Part shown: positions 24,425-33,900 of the stretch, piece after piece | How the letters are laid out: each line of letters opens with the position of its first letter | Numbering within the stretch: position 1 is the first letter of the stretch | NCBI RefSeq assembly: GCF_001623875.1 | Contig: NZ_LWAE01000005.1 | Span: forward strand, 310,001 to 374,000 | Direction of reading: 5' to 3' | From: Clostridium magnum DSM 2767 | Lineage (GTDB): Bacteria > Bacillota > Clostridia > Clostridiales > Clostridiaceae | Length of the DNA stretch: 64,000 nt | The notes under the pieces: generated by a model | What the model was told of the DNA's origin: nothing | Database searches by the model: none | The model's input: the letters and a program-made list of their open reading frames with translations, nothing else | Program-made: the position numbers and the translations under genes

Positions 24425-26205
24425 ATGCCAACTATATTCATTAAATATTTTGCGTTTGTCGTTGTAGATTTTCCTATTTTTATTTTGTAGTCAAAGAATA
24501 TCTTATTATTTTTATAGTTCTCAGAAAAGTGATAATTTTTTATTCTATTATGCTTATCTAGAACACATAGCTCCAAGTCATGAGTTGTTAATGCTCCTAT
24601 TACTCCTGCTGCGTTTAGATTAGCTAATACATTTTTCGCACCTATTATTCTATCTAATGAATTTGTTCCCCTAAATATTTCATCAATGAGAAATATCATT
24701 TCTTTTTTCTTGCTAGAGTAATCAATTATGGCTTTTATTCTCATAAGTTCTGCATAAAAAGTAGAAATTCCATTTTTAAGATCGTCGTTTATTCTCATAG
24801 AAGTAAATATATTTAGCAGAGAGCAATTCATTTCTTTAGCACAGACTGGGGCTCCACTGTAGGCCAATACTAAATTAATTCCTATAGTCCTCAAAAAAGT
24901 TGTTTTACCTGACATATTTGATCCTGATATAATGAATATGCTATTTTTCATATCTAAATCGTTAACTACTCTGTCATTGCTGTTTAAAAGGGGATGTCCT
25001 AAATCCTTTGCGGCTAGTACTAAATCTGAAGTGTGAATTTTAGGAAAACAAATATCTTTATTTATATGCATTAGGACGCTTAAACTCATAAGACTTTCAA
25101 ATTTTCCTATAGCCTCAAGCCAGTCTGCAATTTTACAGCCATACTTCTCTTTCCAGCTTTCTAGTGAAAAAACACATTGATAATCCCATAAAAGAATAGT
25201 ATTTAATAAAATATAAAGTATACCATTATATCTTAAGTTAATTCTATCTAGAACTTTATCTAGTTCCTTTATGGCAACCATAGAAGAATGTTTTTCACCA
25301 AATAGTTTCAGCTTCAAATTTTTTAATTCATCTGACTTAAATTCTTCCTTTTCTAAAAGTTTTAGTATGTTGACATATGTATTTAAATTATATTTAAAGT
25401 AATCAACTGATTGTAAAATATAATTGATTTTTAAGATACCAACTGCCCATATCAAGAACTGAATAATAGTTGCCGCAACAACTAAAACATAAAGTTCTTT
25501 AATTTTAAAAAGCAGAATTGCTGCAGACAATGGAACTGTAATTAAAGGAAGAACATAGATTATATTTTTTGTTTTTTTAGACTTTATTAATAGAGTATTG
25601 TCTTGAGAATATTCAATAAGTTTCTGAGGATTTTTTAATTTGTCTTTATGTTTACCCGTTGTATACTCCATTTGTTGACATAGATCCAGTTTATTCTGTA
25701 ATTCCTTTATAGCTTCTTGACGAGAAATTATTTCTTTTTCCTTACAGTCTGGATCCAATAATAATTTAGCTAAATTATTTCTACCCTTTGGTGTATTGGT
25801 AGTATTAATTAATTGAAATAAGGACTCTTTTCCTACTATATCTAAATCTGAGGAATATCTATGATTACTGTCTATAAATTCTTCTCCTATATCTTTAAAG
25901 TCAATCCAGCTTCCGTTAATTCTAGACAAATATTTATTATTTATTCTTATAATTCCTTTAGAAAAATCTATTTTATTTTTGATTACTCTATGGCAAACTA
26001 CTAAAGCTATAAATGATGTATATGCTAAAATAGTTATAAATAAATATTTGCTATTGTAATTAAGTTTTATAGTGATATAAGTATAATAAATAGATATTGC
26101 AATTGCCAGCAGTCGGATGTTTCCTATAACACTAGACTGCTTTTTATATTTCAATACATTTTCCTCATGCTTTTTTATCTTTGTTGTAAATTTATCAGTA
26201 AGCAT
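24406..26205 (-). CDS. Membrane-anchored MutS-family ATPase
   Basis: 599 residues. Two N-terminal membrane segments (about 27-45 and 54-72) and two central ones (about 214-234 and 238-262) precede a core region and a C-terminal MutS-type ATPase domain. Walker A is GSNMSGKTT (428-436), Walker B IFLIDEIFRGTNSLDR (Asp508-Glu509), and the His switch is ALTTHDLEL. It lacks the MutS mismatch-reading domain I with its Phe-x-Glu motif, so it is not a classical mismatch repair protein. Homologues are annotated 'MutS-related' without known role. The helix-spanning layout suggests an ATPase at the membrane. A ribosome site GGAGGG precedes the ATG. It is a single gene. Confidence 0.85.
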   Translation of the reverse strand: MLTDKFTTKIKKHEENVLKYKKQSSVIGNIRLLAIAISIYYTYITIKLNYNSKYLFITILAYTSFIALVVCHRVIKNKIDFSKGIIRINNKYLSRINGSWIDFKDIGEEFIDSNHRYSSDLDIVGKESLFQLINTTNTPKGRNNLAKLLLDPDCKEKEIISRQEAIKELQNKLDLCQQMEYTTGKHKDKLKNPQKLIEYSQDNTLLIKSKKTKNIIYVLPLITVPLSAAILLFKIKELYVLVVAATIIQFLIWAVGILKINYILQSVDYFKYNLNTYVNILKLLEKEEFKSDELKNLKLKLFGEKHSSMVAIKELDKVLDRINLRYNGILYILLNTILLWDYQCVFSLESWKEKYGCKIADWLEAIGKFESLMSLSVLMHINKDICFPKIHTSDLVLAAKDLGHPLLNSNDRVVNDLDMKNSIFIISGSNMSGKTTFLRTIGINLVLAYSGAPVCAKEMNCSLLNIFTSMRINDDLKNGISTFYAELMRIKAIIDYSSKKKEMIFLIDEIFRGTNSLDRIIGAKNVLANLNAAGVIGALTTHDLELCVLDKHNRIKNYHFSENYKNNKIFFDYKIKIGKSTTTNAKYLMNIVGIKIIEE

Positions 26206-26256
26206 ATAATCATTCCCTCCATACTACATCTAATTCAAGTCTTAATTGAAGAATAA

Positions 26257-27648
26257 CTATTTTGCAAGTTCATAAATTGCATGACCGTAAATTTTTGCAT
26301 TGAGTAGTAAATCCTCTATTTCTATATACTCATTTGCTTGATGGACAAGGTCAGGCTTTCCAGGGAATAGTGGTCCAAAGGCAACTATGTTTGGCATTTC
26401 CTTAGCATAAGTACCACCACCAATTGCGATAAGTTCTGCTTCCTTACCGGTTTGTTCAGTATATACCTTTTGTAATGATTTTATAAGGGGATGATCCGCC
26501 GGGAAAAATAAAGGCTTTTGGTGCTCCATGTTTTCCACCTTTATATTAGCGGAGTCTACTTTTTTATTAAATGGATTCATCATATCTTCATATTTAAAGG
26601 TTACAGGGTATCTCAAATTAAGTGACATTGAAACTTTTTTTTCATTCATGGATATTGTACCTACGTTAAAGGAAAGTTTTCCAGATTCTTTATCTTCAAG
26701 ACCCACTCCAAAAGATTTACCATCTGTTTCAAATCCCACATACTCATTAAAGAAGTTTATATAATCTGCAATATCACATTTTCCGATAGGAAGTTCTCCA
26801 AGAAATTTAAGCATCTGCATAATAGCATTCTTTCCTAAATGAGGCAGACTCCCATGAGCACTAACTCCTATAGATTCTACGACCAACATACTATCTTTTA
26901 CTTCTGCTTTAACAGCATAACCTGTGCTATTCTTGAATTCTTCAGCAGCCTTAACAATAGCTTGTGGATCTTTAGCAGAAATTAGAGCCTGGCAGTAATC
27001 TGGAACCATATTTGCTCTATGACCGCCTTTTAAAGCTTTTATAACTACATCATTTGTACACTTAATATTTAAACCTTTAACTACATCAAATACTGTAATA
27101 CCTTTTTCGCCGTATATTATTGGATATTCTGCATCTGGTGTAAAGCCGGATACAGGTGCTTTTTCTCTTTCTAAATAATAAGGCATTTCCGTGCAGCCTG
27201 TTTCTTCATTTGTACCAAATATAATTCTAACTCTTTTTGATAATGGAAGACTCAAATCTTTTATCGCTTTAAGCCCATAGAGTGCAGCTATAAGTGGTCC
27301 TTTATCATCTGTTGTTCCTCTTCCATAGATTTTACCATCATGGATTTCCGCACCATAAGGTGGATATATCCATCCGTCTCCTTCAGGAACTACATCTAAA
27401 TGACCGAGTACTGCAACATAATCTTCTCCCTGACCATATTCAGCATATCCAACATATCCATCCATGTTAACTGTTTTAAAACCAAGATTTTTAGAAATTT
27501 CTAAAGCCTTATCTAAGGCCATAGCTATACCTTCACCATAAGGCATACCACTCCTTCCTACTTCCTCAACACCTTTAATCTTTACAAGTTCTTGTGTTGA
27601 GCTTACTATCTCTTTTTTAAGTTCATCAATCTTTTTGTTTATCTCCAT
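26257..27648 (-). CDS. pepV: Dipeptidase PepV (M20 family)
   Basis: 463 residues. The zinc-binding pattern is visible: His83 and Asp85 in LGHLDVVPEGDGW, Asp115 in YGRGTTDDKGP, the catalytic Glu pair in FGTNEETGC (about 148-149), Asp in FTPDAEYP, and a late His in LVHQANEYI. A dimerisation/lid domain lies between residues about 190 and 385. It hydrolyses dipeptides and some beta-Ala or D-residue dipeptides in the cytoplasm. Length and motif order match PepV/Sapep enzymes. AAGGGG upstream sets the start. It is a single gene. The 307 nt upstream (27649-27955) hold only the promoters of this gene and the divergent chemoreceptor gene; no other feature was seen there. Confidence 0.93.
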   Translation of the reverse strand: MEINKKIDELKKEIVSSTQELVKIKGVEEVGRSGMPYGEGIAMALDKALEISKNLGFKTVNMDGYVGYAEYGQGEDYVAVLGHLDVVPEGDGWIYPPYGAEIHDGKIYGRGTTDDKGPLIAALYGLKAIKDLSLPLSKRVRIIFGTNEETGCTEMPYYLEREKAPVSGFTPDAEYPIIYGEKGITVFDVVKGLNIKCTNDVVIKALKGGHRANMVPDYCQALISAKDPQAIVKAAEEFKNSTGYAVKAEVKDSMLVVESIGVSAHGSLPHLGKNAIMQMLKFLGELPIGKCDIADYINFFNEYVGFETDGKSFGVGLEDKESGKLSFNVGTISMNEKKVSMSLNLRYPVTFKYEDMMNPFNKKVDSANIKVENMEHQKPLFFPADHPLIKSLQKVYTEQTGKEAELIAIGGGTYAKEMPNIVAFGPLFPGKPDLVHQANEYIEIEDLLLNAKIYGHAIYELAK

Positions 27649-27955
27649 AATAGCATCCCCTTATTTTTTAGACCTTCCATCAAAAGATATCCAGCTCCTT
27701 TTTAATAATTTAAAAATAACTAAACCTTTTTGTATGAAGAACTAGATTTTTCTCTTTACAATAATAGTATTATACTCCTTATTTGCCTTCTTTTATACAA
27801 AATTTATACATTATTCTTGTGTTATCAGAAAGCTTCCTTTCTATAATTACTATGGGGAAAACTCAATGCGATAAAAATATTGACGAAATATATCTAAATA
27901 TGATATTTTGGTATAACAAACTAGACTTTTTGCAAAGTTTGAAGGGGGAGAAAAT

Positions 27956-30013
27956 TTGAAGGTTAAAAAAATAAGTATTAAAATCTATGCAATGCTTGTG
28001 CCAATAATTACAATATCAGTATGTATGCTTACTTTCATAGCATATTATACTAGTAAACAGATAATTAATGATGAAATTGACAGCAAAATGAAAAGCCTTT
28101 TAAGCAATAATATTGGTAGTATTCAAAGAGGACTTACAGCCAACTCAAAAATTGCAGAGTCCATGGCGAAAACAATTGAAAGCTCCTATCAAAATTTAAA
28201 GAAAGAAAACGTGACAAAATTGTTAGAAGAAATGATAAGTTCAAATGCTGATACTATGGGATCAGGTATATGGTTTGAACCAAATAAATTTGATCCTGCA
28301 TTAAAGTATTTTGGACCTTATGTATATAAAGAAGGAGATAAAGTTGTTTTTACAGACCAATATAGTAATGAAGAATATGATTATTTTAAATATGATTGGT
28401 ATAAAGCGGGGGTTAATACTAAGGATGTAGTTAAGTGGTCTTCTGTATATTATGATGAGGTTTCAAAATCCACTATGGTTACAACAACAGCTCCTTTTTA
28501 TGATGCTAACAATATGTTTATGGGAGTAGCTACTGCGGACATCAATATAAGTACAATTCAAAAAAATATTACAGACATAAAAATAGGACAGCATGGAAGA
28601 GCATTTCTTATAGACGATAAGGGCAATTATTTGGCAGGTGCAAATATTGAGGCCGATAAAATTATGAAAAGTAAGATTACAGAAGATAAGAATGACTCTT
28701 TAAAAGAAATAGGAGAACTTATACTTAACTCTAAGGAAGGCAAAGCAGAGATAACAGATAACAATGGCAAGAACATAGTTTATTTTGCTGAAGTACCTGA
28801 AACTAACTGGAAAATAGCTATTTATGTACCAGAGAAGCAGTTATATAAGGAATTGGCTTCATTAATGAATAAAATGATAGTAATTGGTGTTGTGTGTATA
28901 CTAATATTAATTTTATCAATTGCTTTCCTAGTAAGATATTTAAAGAATAATATAAGTAAGGTTAACTTCTTGGCAGAAAGCTTAGGTTCAGGAGATTTAA
29001 CAAATAAAGTACAAATAAATTCAGAAGATGAATTTGGTCAAATGGCGCTAAATCTCAATAACATGGTGGAAAATATTAAAGAAATTGTAAGTAATGTGGT
29101 TAATTACTCTAGCGATTTGAGTGCTTCAAGTGAAGAACTATCTGCAACAGTAGAAGAGGTAACTTCGCAATTTGAAACCATTAATGAATCAATAAAAGAA
29201 ATTAATACAGGTGTTCAAGAAACTACCGCTACAGCAGAAGAAATATCTGCATCTATGCATGAAATTGGGGGCAGCATAAATACTTTATCTGATAAAGCTG
29301 CTGATGGAAGTACTAATTCGATAAAAATAAAGGAAAGAGCTTTTCAAGTTCAACAAAACAGTAATAGTGCAATTGAAGAAACTGAAAATATTTATGTAGA
29401 AAGAGAAAAGAAGATTATTGAATCAATTAGGGAGAGTAAAGTTGTTCAAGAAATCAATTTAATGGCAGATACAATAGCTGATGTAGCAGAACAAACAAAT
29501 CTACTGGCATTAAATGCAGCCATTGAGGCTGCAAGAGCAGGTGAGCAAGGAAAAGGCTTTGCGGTGGTAGCTGATGAGGTGAGAAAATTAGCAGAGCAGA
29601 CCTCTCAAGCTGTCAATAGTATAAAACAGGTGATTGGCAAAGTAGAGAATGCCTTTACTAATATCTCTTATGATAGTAATGAATTATTAGTATTTATGAA
29701 TGAAAATGTAAGAACTCAGTTTAAAAATTTTGGGAATATTGGAGCACAATATCAAGAGGATGCTCAATTTGTCAGCAGTATGTCTGAAGAGTTAGCAGCA
29801 ATGACTGAAGAGATAAATGCAACAATAGGAGAGGTGTCTTCAGGAGTACAGAATCTAGCTCAGCTGTCACAAAACTCAGCTGAGAATTCAGAGCTAATTC
29901 GTGAAAGTGTAAATGACTCAACAGTAGCAATGGAACAGGTGGGAGAAACAGCTCAAAACCAAGCTGAACTAGCTCAAAGGTTAAATGAATTAGTACAAAG
30001 ATTTAAAGTTTAA
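27956..30013 (+). CDS. Methyl-accepting chemotaxis protein with dCACHE-type sensor
   Basis: 685 residues. A TTG start with GAAGGGGGAG 6 nt upstream. TM1 (about 8-32), an extracytoplasmic double-Cache-like domain (about 35-300) with '[21 protein letters not shown]' and '[25 protein letters not shown]' motifs, TM2 (about 305-328), HAMP (about 330-380), then a signalling hairpin whose tip is [21 protein letters not shown] shortened descending arm contains '[24 protein letters not shown]', seen in clostridial receptors of this type and in the receptor at 46008. The Cache fold binds small ligands such as amino acids; which one is unknown. No che gene is adjacent. Confidence 0.92.
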   Translation: MKVKKISIKIYAMLVPIITISVCMLTFIAYYTSKQIINDEIDSKMKSLLSNNIGSIQRGLTANSKIAESMAKTIESSYQNLKKENVTKLLEEMISSNADTMGSGIWFEPNKFDPALKYFGPYVYKEGDKVVFTDQYSNEEYDYFKYDWYKAGVNTKDVVKWSSVYYDEVSKSTMVTTTAPFYDANNMFMGVATADINISTIQKNITDIKIGQHGRAFLIDDKGNYLAGANIEADKIMKSKITEDKNDSLKEIGELILNSKEGKAEITDNNGKNIVYFAEVPETNWKIAIYVPEKQLYKELASLMNKMIVIGVVCILILILSIAFLVRYLKNNISKVNFLAESLGSGDLTNKVQINSEDEFGQMALNLNNMVENIKEIVSNVVNYSSDLSASSEELSATVEEVTSQFETINESIKEINTGVQETTATAEEISASMHEIGGSINTLSDKAADGSTNSIKIKERAFQVQQNSNSAIEETENIYVEREKKIIESIRESKVVQEINLMADTIADVAEQTNLLALNAAIEAARAGEQGKGFAVVADEVRKLAEQTSQAVNSIKQVIGKVENAFTNISYDSNELLVFMNENVRTQFKNFGNIGAQYQEDAQFVSSMSEELAAMTEEINATIGEVSSGVQNLAQLSQNSAENSELIRESVNDSTVAMEQVGETAQNQAELAQRLNELVQRFKV

Positions 30014-30039
30014 TGAATAATTATAGATAAATGTGCTTA

Positions 30040-30263
30040 AAAGTTGACTTATTATGCTGAATATAATACCAATCTTCAATGTGTTAAATATTTTTAAGTA
30101 GTCTAAAACTCATGATTTGCTGAAAACTAAGAACCTTAGATAACTCGCTATGCTCAGACAATCTAAGGTATTAAGTTTTCAACAAATCCTTCGTTAAGAC
30201 TACTAAAAAATATTTAAATCTACTTTCAGATCGGTATTATATCCCTCCGAATGAGTCAACTTT
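30040..30263. repeat. 224-bp nested imperfect palindrome
   Basis: Four successive arm pairs match in order: AAAGTTGACTTATT/AATGAGTCAACTTT, ATATAATACCAATCT/AGATCGGTATTATAT, AAATATTTTTAAGTAGTCT/AGACTACTAAAAAATATTT, and TTTGCTGAAAACT...ACCTTAGAT/ATCTAAGGT...AGTTTTCAACAAA. An unpaired centre of about 18 nt remains. The outermost arms and the CCTCCGAAT next to the right arm are nearly identical to the small hairpin at 49577-49623. It has no ORF. It lies between the chemoreceptor and a convergent Fe-S protein gene and may also work as a terminator. Confidence 0.8.
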
Positions 30264-30303
30264 CTGTTGAGGGTATCTATATTAAATTACGTAAACCTTA
30301 ATT

Positions 30304-31587
30304 TTAATCCTTATACAATCTACTAATCAATTTTTCAAGATAAACGGATTTCATCTGTTTGATGGCCATTGCTTGCTTTATTGGAGGTAACTTCAAAATA
30401 ACAGATAAAACAGCTGCCATTGCTCTGTGACTTGCAATGGCCTGATTATCAAAAATTAGTTCTTGAAGCTGACCCTTTTCTATTGCCATCAAAACAATTC
30501 TATGTACTGAATTTACTGGAGTGATAATCTGTTCCTTTCGACGTTGTAAAAAAATACTTTTCTTATGACAGTTTCTCACACATATGCCGCAACCAAGGCA
30601 TATTTCTTCATTAATTTTTGCTATCTTTCTATTTAACTGGGTATCTTTGTTGATTTTTGCCATTTCAATAGCTGCTATAGGGCATGCTTTAGCACACTTA
30701 CCACAGCCTACACAGCTATCCTGTATAACTTTAGGAATAAAAGCTGTTGTCTGCACAGGGTGAAGCATACCAAATTTTCTTGCCGCAATCATACCTTCGC
30801 AACAACAACCACAGCAGTTGCATAAAAAAGATGATCCAGATCTAACATTTTCAGCACACTGAACTAAATTATATTCATAGGCTCTATGAATAATCTCTAA
30901 CCCTTCTGATGTATCTATTTTTCTACCATAACCGTGCTTTGCTAGAGAATAGGCTGTACTACCAAAGGTTATACAGGTATCTAGAGGTGCACTGCAACTT
31001 TTTCCAAGATGCTGCATTTTATGACGACAGTAACACATGCTTACACTTATATTTTTCGCTGTTTTTATAAAATAACTAGCTCTTTCAAAATCCATAATTT
31101 CAACTTGATTTTCATTGGATAGTACTACCTCTTGAACAAGGGCTTTTGCTAATTTTATTTCGCTGCTAAAAAATAAATTTTTAATAAAATCTTCTTCTAC
31201 ATTTAAGTATTGATGAAAAAGTTCTGACAATAGTTTTTGATCCAAATTGTGATTTGTTCTCATTAAGGAAAATTCAAAAAAGCCCATCATTGGTGGTGGC
31301 AGGACATATTGTTGTACACCATCACAATCCATATCTAATAAAATTGCATTTTGGGAAAGTTTATCTAGTATTTTTTCTGTTGTAACAGTATCCATTTTCC
31401 ATATTCTACTTGCAGTTTTTACAGTAAAGGGCTTAATAGGAAGCTTAGCAACTAGTTCTGCATCTTTTTCGCTAAAGAGCATGCTTAAAATTTTATATAA
31501 GGTTTCAGAGGGAGGTGCTCCCTGAGGAAATCTATTAATTCTGTCTACCAAACTTTTATAAGCTGATCTAGCTGTAATATGGGACAT
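30304..31587 (-). CDS. 4Fe-4S dicluster protein with winged-helix-like N-terminus
   Basis: About 427 residues from ATG 31587 (AAAGGATG upstream; the longer frame adds a hydrophobic stretch without a ribosome site). Residues about 35-90 resemble a winged helix. A Cys-rich middle has CYCRHK...CSAPLDTC and, later, CNCCGCCC. Then come two ferredoxin-type clusters: CVGCGKCAKACP and CLGCGICVRNCH, the second with His in place of Pro. A helical C-terminus follows. Similar proteins occur in many anaerobes as '4Fe-4S binding protein' without a settled role; electron transfer coupled to regulation is plausible but unproven. It is a single gene. Confidence 0.85.
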   Translation of the reverse strand: MSHITARSAYKSLVDRINRFPQGAPPSETLYKILSMLFSEKDAELVAKLPIKPFTVKTASRIWKMDTVTTEKILDKLSQNAILLDMDCDGVQQYVLPPPMMGFFEFSLMRTNHNLDQKLLSELFHQYLNVEEDFIKNLFFSSEIKLAKALVQEVVLSNENQVEIMDFERASYFIKTAKNISVSMCYCRHKMQHLGKSCSAPLDTCITFGSTAYSLAKHGYGRKIDTSEGLEIIHRAYEYNLVQCAENVRSGSSFLCNCCGCCCEGMIAARKFGMLHPVQTTAFIPKVIQDSCVGCGKCAKACPIAAIEMAKINKDTQLNRKIAKINEEICLGCGICVRNCHKKSIFLQRRKEQIITPVNSVHRIVLMAIEKGQLQELIFDNQAIASHRAMAAVLSVILKLPPIKQAMAIKQMKSVYLEKLISRLYKD

Positions 31588-31978
31588 AAATTCACATCCT
31601 TTACTTTGTATCTTTAATGTAATTGCTATGTAAATAAGTGTCATGTACAAAAATAATATCATAAAAGATGATATTATTAAATAAGATTAAGAGTAGATTT
31701 TATTAGTTATAGAGTTAAAAATGAATAAAATCAAATTATTTCCAAGGAAATAATTTCAAAACCACCGGTAATTTTAATCACTCTTTTGTGGCTTTTAGAG
31801 AAGATTACAGTATATTTAAGTTCAAATTACAGGTTTATTTGTTATAATTAAAATAAAGGTAGAATTGGAGAGATTTAGAGTGGTATCTTTTAAGGAGAAA
31901 ATTAAACAAATAAAATACCAAATAATTTACAGAAGAATATAGAGGACTAGCGGTTTTCACTAGTTCTAAGTAAAAGAT

Positions 31979-32343
31979 GTCACATTTATTGCAAGAGGAG
32001 CTCATTTAAAGGCTATGAGGGAAAAAGGGCTTATTATCTACCCTAAGTGCAGGAGAAAGGCTGGAAGAGCTTTTATCAAGAATAAAAGTTATAGATGGAT
32101 GTATTTATATTAGTGCATATATATCTGAATCTGGTGAAATCACTTAAGGTATAATTAGTAGAGGAAAATCTTAATATTTTGGCTGGGCTTCAATTAGATA
32201 CAACAGCATCAATGCAAAAGGATATGAAAGATGGTAAAAACAATGAAAAGAATGAACTTATATTTGATGTTGTAAGGATTGCTGAAAAATATAGAGTTGA
32301 CGGTTCCAAATTATAACAAAATAGCAAAGCATTTTGGATATTA
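31979..32343 (+). pseudogene. Decayed 2-dehydropantoate 2-reductase (panE/apbA)
   Basis: Pieces of a ketopantoate reductase are legible in different frames: VTFIARGAHLKAMREKGLI (from about 31979), LSAGERLEELLSRIKVIDGC followed by IYISAYISESGEIT (from about 32043), NLNILAGLQLDTTASMQKDM and NELIFDVVRIAEKYRV (from about 32170), and after a further frameshift VPNYNKIAKHFGY and a stop. The Rossmann GxGxxG start is missing, the centre is deleted and there are at least two frameshifts, so it is dead. A promoter-like TATAAT lies near 31850. The gene remnant is followed by a MITE-like repeat and its probable old terminator (32511-32540). Confidence 0.82.
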
Positions 32344-32349
32344 AGTTTA

Positions 32350-32507
32350 GGCATCTTCAAAAAAATAACTAGTCAATCTGCTAGTCTATTTTGCGTCATG
32401 CTGCGTCGGCAGAACCCTTAGATAGGGTCGGCTATCTGCGGAACCTACCTCCTTGTCTGACACAAAATAGCCGTCTCATCTTTAACTTGTTATTTTTTTC
32501 GGATGCC
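32350..32507. repeat. 158-bp hairpin repeat element, copy 2 (MITE-like)
   Basis: About 90% identical to 10006-10164, in the same orientation. It begins GGCATCTTCAAAAAAATAAC and ends with TTATTTTTTTCGGATGCC, so the terminal inverted repeats are better preserved than in copy 1. TTA flanks both sides (32347-32349 and 32508-32510), again a 3-bp duplication. It is inserted between the panE relic and the hairpin at 32511. Confidence 0.82.
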
Positions 32508-32510
32508 TTA

Positions 32511-32540
32511 ATGCGTTGGTAGTTTAACCAACGCATTTTT
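32511..32540. terminator. Intrinsic terminator between panE relic and argB
   Basis: ATGCGTTGGT (32511-32520) pairs perfectly with ACCAACGCAT (32527-32536) and TTTT follows on the plus strand. It probably served the panE relic and may also serve argB, which ends 11 nt away on the other strand. Confidence 0.75.
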
Positions 32541-32550
32541 CTCATAAGTT

Positions 32551-33441
32551 CTATAATGATTCACTAGTTATCATAGTACCAACGCCTTCTTGGGAAAGTA
32601 ATTCTAAAAGTAAAGAGTGGGATAGTCTTCCATCAATAATATGAGCTTTATCTACGCCTCCTTGAACTGCTTCTAAACAGCAGTCTACCTTGGGAAGCAT
32701 ACCACCATTTATTACTCCCTTTTTTTTAAGACGATTTATATCATTCAAATTTACTTCTGCTAGCAAACTTTCCGGCTCATTAATATCTTCAAGTATTCCT
32801 GGAACATCTGTAAGAAGGATTAGTTTTTCTGCATTTAGTTTTACACTTATTTTTGCAGCAGCATAGTCAGCATTTATATTATACACTTGTCCATCGGTTT
32901 TGTTTAAAGCTACTGTGGATATTACTGGGATATAACCTCCGTTTAAGTTGTGTTCTATTATGCTCTCATCTACATTGCATATTTCACCAACGTATCCTAG
33001 GTCTACTCCGTCATTTTTCTCAAGCTTTTCTGCTGTTAACAAATTACCATCTATTCCTGATAGACCAACAGCTTTTCCACCCATTTGATTAATTAGAGCA
33101 ACAATGTCTTTATTAACTTTCCCAGCAAGTACCATTTGAACAATGTCTATAGTCTCTCTATCAGTCACTCGAAGTCCATTTATAAATTTTCCTTCTTTGC
33201 CTATTTTATTTAACATATTATTAATTTCAGGACCTCCACCGTGAACTACTACTACCTTTATTCCCACACAGTTTAACATAACTATATCTTTAATAACTGA
33301 ATTTTTCAATTCATCATTTATCATAGCATTTCCACCATATTTAACAACTATGGTTTTACCATAAAACTCCTGAATATATGGTAGAGCCTGCACTAGTATT
33401 TCAGCTCTTTTAATATTTTTTTCTCCAACTCCGTTAAACAT
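32551..33441 (-). CDS. argB: Acetylglutamate kinase
   Basis: 296 residues of the amino-acid kinase fold. KYGGNAM (about 35-41) is the phosphate-binding Lys/Gly-rich start, VVHGGGPEIN (about 64-73) binds the substrate, NADYAAAKI and 'LLTDVPGIL' are the nucleotide-site elements, and GGMLPKVDCCLEAV is typical of the family. It phosphorylates N-acetylglutamate in arginine synthesis. The N-terminal helix (about 1-20) is the extension found in hexameric, arginine-inhibited forms. It is unusual in standing alone: no argC, argJ or argD is adjacent. The start has AGGTGTAGGAG upstream. A weak ARG-box-like word CATGAATTAATTTATT lies about 20 nt before it. Confidence 0.95.
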   Translation of the reverse strand: MFNGVGEKNIKRAEILVQALPYIQEFYGKTIVVKYGGNAMINDELKNSVIKDIVMLNCVGIKVVVVHGGGPEINNMLNKIGKEGKFINGLRVTDRETIDIVQMVLAGKVNKDIVALINQMGGKAVGLSGIDGNLLTAEKLEKNDGVDLGYVGEICNVDESIIEHNLNGGYIPVISTVALNKTDGQVYNINADYAAAKISVKLNAEKLILLTDVPGILEDINEPESLLAEVNLNDINRLKKKGVINGGMLPKVDCCLEAVQGGVDKAHIIDGRLSHSLLLELLSQEGVGTMITSESL

Positions 33442-33765
33442 ACTCCTACACCTCTTAATAAATAAATTAATTCATGCATAATTATACAGACAACTCTATA
33501 TTTTGTATTTTAAAACTACACAAATAGTTAGTTGCTTTTCGGGCTGTTGCATATATATACTTTTTTCTTGTTTATTATACCACAAAAATAAAAAAATCTC
33601 AGCTTTAATGAAATTTTTTTATAATATATTTTTGTTTATATGTTCAAATTATGTAAGAGTTGTTAGTTTTTAAAAATCAAAAATAACTTGGTAATCATTG
33701 CTATTAAAGTTTCGTGTTTTAAGTACGATAATAAGAGTAAAATTAAAAAAGTTAATGGAAAACCT

Positions 33766-33855
33766 GAAAAGAGCAAACTTAAAGAAATTTAGGGACGCAA
33801 AGTTATGGGCCTAAAAGGAAGTTCAACCTTATGGCTGCCAGACTGCCAGGCACTC
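33766..33855 (+). ncRNA. c-di-GMP-I riboswitch (GEMM-I)
   Basis: The aptamer core is intact: GCAAAC, a P1b helix TTAAA-GAAA-TTTA with GNRA tetraloop, GGGACGCAAAG, then GGCCTAAAAGG and its pairing CCTT, and ATGGCTGCCAGACTGCC closing the fold. These are the conserved elements of the class-I cyclic di-GMP aptamer. The intrinsic terminator at 33849-33875 follows directly, so control is by transcription termination. It precedes the secreted protein gene at 33901. The sequence does not tell me whether c-di-GMP turns the gene on or off. The rest of the gap (33442-33765) is AT-rich and carries the argB promoter region. Confidence 0.93.
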
Positions 33856-33875
33856 CTAAGATGGAGAGCCTTTTT
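33849..33875 (+). terminator. Expression-platform terminator of the c-di-GMP riboswitch
   Basis: GGC-A-CTCC (33849-33856) pairs with GGAG-A-GCC (33863-33870) around a short loop and TTTTT follows. Its left arm adjoins the last base pairs of the aptamer, which allows ligand-dependent competition. Confidence 0.85.
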
Positions 33876-33900
33876 CAATCCATATTAGGAGGGATTTATA

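Noticed and set aside
27844..27876. Possible motility sigma (SigD-type) promoter GCGATAAA before the chemoreceptor gene
   Set aside because: No TAAA box at the right distance; the same was true for ACGATAAT near 45907, where only a weak TAAG precedes.
31943..31966. Short inverted repeat GGACTAGCGG...CACTAGTTC upstream of the panE relic
   Set aside because: A 7-bp stem without T-run in decaying DNA; no support for a function.
33455..33490. ARG-box-like word before argB
   Set aside because: The match to the ArgR consensus is partial in an AT-rich region; kept only as a remark in the argB entry.
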